Assembly (NCBI RefSeq): GCF_000368785.1
Contig: NZ_KB849691.1
Span: forward strand, 1-64,000
Origin: Acinetobacter towneri DSM 14962 = CIP 107472
GTDB lineage: Bacteria > Pseudomonadota > Gammaproteobacteria > Pseudomonadales > Moraxellaceae
Length of the DNA stretch: 64,000 bases
Direction: 5' to 3'
The translations under genes and the position numbers were made by a program. Shown one piece after another: positions 58,493-64,000 of this stretch (position 1 is its first letter; every line of letters begins with the position of its first letter). Under the pieces are notes generated by a model. That model did no database searches. It was given only the letters and a program-made list of their open reading frames with translations, and had not been told where the DNA came from.

Positions 58493-60345
58493 GCGATGCC
58501 TTACGTATCGCACTTGTAGGGAATCCAAACTGCGGTAAAACATCTTTATTTAACCATTTGACAGGGACACGTCAAAAAGTCGGCAACTACGCAGGCGTGA
58601 CCGTGGAGCGTAAAGTCGGGCAATTTACCTTGCCTTCAGGGCAGGCGGTGCGGGTGCTGGATTTGCCTGGAACCTATAGTTTAGAAGCCACCAGTCCCGA
58701 CGAAGCTATTACTCGAGATGTTGTACAAGGCAAAATAGACGAAGAAGGTCAGCAAGATGCCTTTCTTTGTGTCGTGGATACCACCAACCTGAAATTGCAT
58801 TTGGGCTTGGTTTTGGAAATGATTGCACTGGGTCGTCCGATTTTGTTGGTACTCAACATGATGGATGAAGCACGTCGTCGTGGCATGCAAATCAACACGC
58901 AAAAATTGTCTGAGCGTTTGGGTGTACCTGTGGTGGAAACCGTGGCAGTGCGTGATTCAGGTATTCAAAACTTAATGCATGCCTTAGATCAGGGTAAATT
59001 TGCTGTTCCGCAGACAGAATTGACAGGCTTAACCGGCAGTCAGCATCAACGGATTCAAACCATTTTGCATGATGTGGTGCACTTTGTAGATCAAGAAGAC
59101 AAACGCTCCGACTTCCTCGATAAAATCTTTTTACATCCTGTATTCGGCTTAGTCAGCCTTGCGGTGATGATGTTTGTTGTCTTCCAAGCGGTATTTGCTT
59201 GGGCTGCACCGTTTATGGATGGCATCGAAAGTTTATTTGGCTGGCTAGGCGAAGTGATTGGCGAAAACATTAGCCATCCCTTGCTAAACAGCTTGATTGT
59301 GGATGGCATTATTGCGGGCGCAGGCGGTGTAGTGGTGTTCTTGCCGCAAATTTTAATTCTGTTCCTGTTTATTTTAATTTTGGAAGAATCGGGCTATTTG
59401 CCACGTGCCGCATTCTTGCTCGATAAGCTGATGTTTAGCGCAGGTTTGAGTGGTCGTGCCTTTATTCCATTGCTGTCTAGTTTTGCCTGTGCAGTGCCAG
59501 GCATTATGGCAACGCGTAGTATTGCTGACCCACGTGATCGTTTAACCACGATTATGGTTGCACCGTTAATGACCTGTTCTGCGCGCTTGCCTGTATATGC
59601 CTTACTCATCGCAGCATTCATTCCCAATCAAACCGTATGGGGCATGTTTAATTTACAAGGTCTGGTCTTATTTGGTCTGTATATGGCGGGCATTGTGAGT
59701 GCCTTGGGCGTATCTTTTGTGCTTAAATTTTTACAAAAAGATAAATCTGAGCATGTCTTGTTGATGGAGTTGCCTAGCTACCGTTTTCCAGACCTAAAAA
59801 GTGTTTGGATTGGTTTACTAGATCGCGCCAAAATTTTCTTAAAGCGTGTCGGTGGCATTATTTTTGCACTGTCGATTTTATTGTGGTTCTTGTGTACGTT
59901 CCCGCAACCGCCTGAAGGCGCGACCATGCCTGCAATTGACTATAGTTTTGCAGGGATGCTGGGGCATGTATTACAGCCAATTTTTGCTCCTGTGGGCTTT
60001 AACTGGCAGATCGTGATTGCCTTGATTCCTGCGATGGCAGCGCGTGAAGTGGTGGTGGCTGCATTAGGCACAGTCTATGCCTTATCTGCAGTGGATGAAG
60101 ATGCCATGTCCCAAGGTTTGGCTGCTTTAATTAGTGGTGGTGGTGAACTGGGCTGGTCATTGGCAACGGGTTTATCGTTATTGGTGTGGTTTATTTATGC
60201 ACCGCATTGTTTGGCAACTTTAGCAACGGTAAAACGCGAAACAGGATCATGGCGTACGGTCAGTATTATGACCTGCTATCTATTTGGTTTGGCTTATTTC
60301 ATGTCATTCCTGACTTATCAAACGGCATCGTATTTGTTGGGTTAA
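58489..60345 (+). CDS. feoB: Ferrous iron transport GTPase FeoB
   Basis: A 618-residue ferrous iron permease with an N-terminal GTPase domain (G1 GNPNCGKT at 11-18, G3 DLPGTYS, G4 NMMDEA) and two sets of FeoB membrane helices. It imports Fe(II) at the inner membrane. At 618 residues it is shorter than E. coli FeoB (773), but this length is usual for Acinetobacter-type FeoB. The Cys-rich C-terminal extension of the larger form is missing. It overlaps feoA by four bases. Confidence 0.96.
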   Translation: MSDALRIALVGNPNCGKTSLFNHLTGTRQKVGNYAGVTVERKVGQFTLPSGQAVRVLDLPGTYSLEATSPDEAITRDVVQGKIDEEGQQDAFLCVVDTTNLKLHLGLVLEMIALGRPILLVLNMMDEARRRGMQINTQKLSERLGVPVVETVAVRDSGIQNLMHALDQGKFAVPQTELTGLTGSQHQRIQTILHDVVHFVDQEDKRSDFLDKIFLHPVFGLVSLAVMMFVVFQAVFAWAAPFMDGIESLFGWLGEVIGENISHPLLNSLIVDGIIAGAGGVVVFLPQILILFLFILILEESGYLPRAAFLLDKLMFSAGLSGRAFIPLLSSFACAVPGIMATRSIADPRDRLTTIMVAPLMTCSARLPVYALLIAAFIPNQTVWGMFNLQGLVLFGLYMAGIVSALGVSFVLKFLQKDKSEHVLLMELPSYRFPDLKSVWIGLLDRAKIFLKRVGGIIFALSILLWFLCTFPQPPEGATMPAIDYSFAGMLGHVLQPIFAPVGFNWQIVIALIPAMAAREVVVAALGTVYALSAVDEDAMSQGLAALISGGGELGWSLATGLSLLVWFIYAPHCLATLATVKRETGSWRTVSIMTCYLFGLAYFMSFLTYQTASYLLG

Positions 60346-60377
60346 GGCACATGCCTGACCTACAGGAGTAGATGAAC

Positions 60378-60629
60378 ATGGTTGAAATTTTAATTGTTGC
60401 TGCATTGGTACTGTGGAGTGCTGTAGTAGTCTTTAAAAAAGTCTTTCCCAAGACTTCTGGCGCAGTTTTTCTAAAACTCTCCAATTTCTGTACTGAAAAA
60501 GGCTGGCATGGCTTGGCCAAATGGCTAAAACCTGCAGCCGCGGCAGGCTGTGGCGGCAGTTGTGGTTGTGATTCTCAAGATCAACCCGCAGAAAAGAAAG
60601 TTGAAGTTCAAGCGGTGAAGTGGAAATAG
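60378..60629 (+). CDS. Small cysteine-rich membrane protein of the feo operon
   Basis: An 83-residue protein with one N-terminal membrane helix (3-20), an amphipathic basic middle, and a C-terminal AAAGCGGSCGCDSQ motif with four cysteines (one more at residue 38). This layout is that of FeoB-associated Cys-rich membrane proteins, which replace FeoC in many bacteria and may bind metal. The ATG at 60378 gives a better spacing from GGAG than the ATG two codons before. It lies 32 bp after feoB and before a terminator, so it is the last gene of the operon. Confidence 0.75.
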   Translation: MVEILIVAALVLWSAVVVFKKVFPKTSGAVFLKLSNFCTEKGWHGLAKWLKPAAAAGCGGSCGCDSQDQPAEKKVEVQAVKWK

Positions 60630-62147
<1,518 letters not shown>

Positions 62148-62166
62148 CAACAATAAGGTGTGAGAT

Positions 62167-63363
62167 ATGGCTGGCTTTGCTCAGACAACAATCAATAAAC
62201 TCAATCAGGTCTATGAGCGCTGGTTACCCAAACTGCCAGCGGAAGTGAATGTACGCAATGTACTGATTTTTAGCGTACTGGCGCTGTTATGTATTGGTTC
62301 AATCATGGTGGCATCGGCTTCTATGCCTTATGCCGAGCGCATGCATGAAAATGCCTTTCACTATGTATTGCGTCATGGCATTTCTATTGTGGTGGCATTA
62401 ATCGCTGCCGTGATTGCCTATAGAGTGCCGCTGAATACCTGGTTTAACAACACCTTCTTTCTGTGGATTGTGACCATTGCCTTGTTGGCTGCAGTGTTGC
62501 TGGTGGGTACTGAAGTCAATGGTTCTAAACGCTGGATTCGGGTCGCAGGTTTTACCCTGCAAGCTTCCGAAGTCGCTAAAGTGATGATGGCCATTTTTAC
62601 TGCTGACTATGTGGTGCGCCGTGCCGAAGAAGTGCGTAATAACATTAAAGGTCTGATTCGTCTTGCAGTGATTATGGCAGTCACGGTAGGTTTGGTGATT
62701 GCAGAGCCTGACTTGGGGGCGACCGTGGTGATTGCCTTGACCATGTTAGGGGTCTTCTTTTTAGCTGGTGCGCCATTAATTCAGTTTGGTATTGCCTTTG
62801 GCGCGATTATTGCCGCCTTTGTGTTTTTGGTGGTATTTGAGCCTTATCGTTTTGAGCGTTTAATGTCGTTCTCAAACCCGTGGAATGACCCTTTGGGTGT
62901 CGGTTATCAGTTGTCTAACGCCTTAATGGCATTTGGACGCGGTGAATGGGCAGGCGTAGGCCTGGGGCATAGTATCCAGAAAATGTCCTATTTACCTGAA
63001 GCACATACGGACTTTATGTTGGCTGTCTTAGGTGAAGAGTTTGGCTTTTTAGGCATTTTTGTGGTGTTGAGCTTGTCTTTTGCTATGCTGATTGCCTGCA
63101 TTAAAATTGGTCATCGCGCCCTGAAAAACCAGTACTTACGTGCAGGATATTTGGCTTATGGCATCAGCATTATCTTCTTATTACAGATTATGGTGAATGC
63201 AGGCATGAATATGGGTATGTTGCCTACCAAAGGTTTGACTCTACCTTTTATTAGTTATGGTGGTTCATCGTTAATTATGTGTGCAGTGATGGTGAGTTTG
63301 ATTCTGAAAATTGAAGCCAGCACGCATGAGATTAACCCTAGCCGTGAAGAATCCAGCTTCTAG
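62167..63363 (+). CDS. ftsW: Peptidoglycan glycosyltransferase / cell division protein FtsW
   Basis: A 398-residue SEDS-family protein with about ten membrane helices. Typical segments are GSKRWIRVAGFTLQASEVAKV, the acidic IAEPDLGATVVI, and the C-terminal GMLPTKGLTLPFISYGGSSLI, with conserved Glu and Asp in the catalytic loop. It makes septal glycan strands with FtsI. It follows murD closely, so the pair forms one transcript. Confidence 0.95.
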   Translation: MAGFAQTTINKLNQVYERWLPKLPAEVNVRNVLIFSVLALLCIGSIMVASASMPYAERMHENAFHYVLRHGISIVVALIAAVIAYRVPLNTWFNNTFFLWIVTIALLAAVLLVGTEVNGSKRWIRVAGFTLQASEVAKVMMAIFTADYVVRRAEEVRNNIKGLIRLAVIMAVTVGLVIAEPDLGATVVIALTMLGVFFLAGAPLIQFGIAFGAIIAAFVFLVVFEPYRFERLMSFSNPWNDPLGVGYQLSNALMAFGRGEWAGVGLGHSIQKMSYLPEAHTDFMLAVLGEEFGFLGIFVVLSLSFAMLIACIKIGHRALKNQYLRAGYLAYGISIIFLLQIMVNAGMNMGMLPTKGLTLPFISYGGSSLIMCAVMVSLILKIEASTHEINPSREESSF

Positions 63364-63374
63364 AATTTATCCTT

Positions 63375-63635
63375 CTATTTCGCTTCTGGCTGAGCATGGT
63401 GCAAGACCATGCTTGGCATGACTGTTCCGCAGTGTAAGCACTTGACTGTAGTATTTTTTTGTTTAGACATAGGAAACAAGGGAATAAAAAATAAGGAAAA
63501 ATATTGTCGTTGCTGTCTGAGTTCATAGCTACTGCGAGTGCGGCAAACGGGGCAGCTAAATTGACTTTTCTCGACCACTTTGGTTTTCGGTCCAACACCA
63601 AAAATAAAAACATGACACAACCTCAAATGATCCAT
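63375..63635 (-). CDS. Zinc-ribbon domain protein
   Basis: An 86-residue protein with two CxxC pairs: FSCPVCRTRS (about 27) and VKCLHCGTVM (about 68), separated by a hydrophobic, possibly buried helix (YFSLFFIPLFPM). The family is a short zinc-ribbon group (zinc_ribbon_15-like) of unknown role in Acinetobacter and relatives. The ATG at 63635 has no good ribosome site. It converges with ftsW, 11 bp from its stop. Confidence 0.7.
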   Translation of the reverse strand: MDHLRLCHVFIFGVGPKTKVVEKSQFSCPVCRTRSSYELRQQRQYFSLFFIPLFPMSKQKNTTVKCLHCGTVMPSMVLHHAQPEAK

Positions 63636-63665
63636 TTCAATTTGAGCATAACTGAATTTTAAATT

Positions 63666-64000
63666 TTATAAATAATAGCCGTGTAAAGCTGTGCCTGCAG
63701 GAATACGTGAAAGATCCCATTGCTGAATGGCTTGCGTAAGCATGCGTGCAGGGGTGTCTAATTCGACAGTGGCTTGATTTAAGGCAGTTAAAGCGGCTTG
63801 TAGCAGCTTCGGTGCTTGGGCTAAATCTAAAGCTTGTGCCAAGTTCTGTTTAGACAGTTTTTGCCCTTGTGCATTCATGGCTAAAGGCAGGTGCGTGTAG
63901 CTGAGTTTAGGGTAGCCTAACAGTTGCCCCAAATAGATTTGCCGTGCGGTGTTGTCGAGTAAATCTGCGCCGCGAACCACATGGGTAATGCCTTGCAAAT
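63666..64000 (-). CDS. gluQ: Glutamyl-Q tRNA(Asp) synthetase, C-terminal part (gene runs past window)
   Basis: At least 110 residues of the C-terminal half of GluQRS, which attaches glutamate to queuosine at position 34 of tRNA-Asp. The visible motifs are [20 protein letters not shown] and the KMSKS-like GQKLSKQN. The full enzyme is about 290-300 residues; the first part (with the HIGH motif) lies beyond 64000. The fragment has no anticodon-binding domain of GltX, which supports GluQRS. Confidence 0.93.
   Translation of the reverse strand, partial: LQGITHVVRGADLLDNTARQIYLGQLLGYPKLSYTHLPLAMNAQGQKLSKQNLAQALDLAQAPKLLQAALTALNQATVELDTPARMLTQAIQQWDLSRIPAGTALHGYYL

Noticed and set aside
63434..63450. 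TGTAAGCACTTGACTG inside the zinc-ribbon gene
   Set aside because: Only one half matches the GacA box, and it lies in coding sequence.

Overview
The window looks like a chromosomal segment of an Acinetobacter species (Gammaproteobacteria, Moraxellaceae). The evidence is the A+T-rich base composition, the ParC resistance-determining region with Ser84 and Glu88 at the positions used for Acinetobacter numbering, an OprD-type porin, the xerD-dsbC-hom-thrC order, and a GacA-type regulator next to pilS-pilR. It is almost entirely housekeeping and transport genes. I see no prophage, integron, CRISPR array, complete insertion sequence or tRNA gene.

Layout. 1-2655: the 3' part of a 23S rRNA gene, a 5S rRNA gene and the rRNA operon terminator. 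2.8-9.6 kb: an aromatic-acid type MFS transporter, a structured intergenic region that I read as a CsrA-sequestering small RNA, a second MFS transporter, a 270-bp MITE-like element, YgiQ and a DUF2726 protein. 9.7-15 kb (minus strand): RidA, DinB, an MBL-fold hydrolase, a GH25 lysozyme and a DHA2 exporter. 15-20.9 kb: a Pho-box-preceded lipoprotein gene broken by one in-frame stop, a LOG-family protein, TerC/CBS, YchJ and a TRIC-type channel. 21-28.3 kb: NiaP-like transporter, ParC, FadD, a small membrane protein, MAPEG and pyrophosphatase. 28.4-31.6 kb: an OprD porin, a 1.1-kb gene-free region, and a TorF-type porin behind a consensus sigma-54 promoter. 31.8-35.7 kb: comM, ubiK, and the glnK-amtB ammonium pair. 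35.8-39.4 kb: nrdR-ribD-(orphan D12 adenine methylase)-ribE. 39.5-48.2 kb: DedA, two small uncharacterised genes, holC-pepA, lptF-lptG, gpmI and an S41 protease. 48.3-53.3 kb: pilR-pilS, gacA and pbpG. 53.5-58 kb (minus): xerD-dsbC-hom-thrC. 58.2-60.6 kb: feoA-feoB plus a small cysteine-rich membrane protein. 60.8-64 kb: murD-ftsW, a zinc-ribbon protein, and the truncated end of gluQ.

How parts fit together. Nitrogen status probably links glnK-amtB and the TorF-type porin through sigma-54. Phosphate starvation probably once drove the broken lipoprotein gene through PhoB. GacA, encoded at 51.4-52.0 kb, is a plausible activator of the candidate small RNA at 4.36-4.49 kb: a near-consensus GacA box lies about 66 bases upstream of its inferred start, and the RNA carries five GGA motifs. 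I regard that RNA as the most interesting object here. A family of short elements with TA-flanked terminal inverted repeats (GGGTCTG...CAGACCC) occurs four times between genes, one copy supplying a stop codon and another splitting the xerD-dsbC junction.
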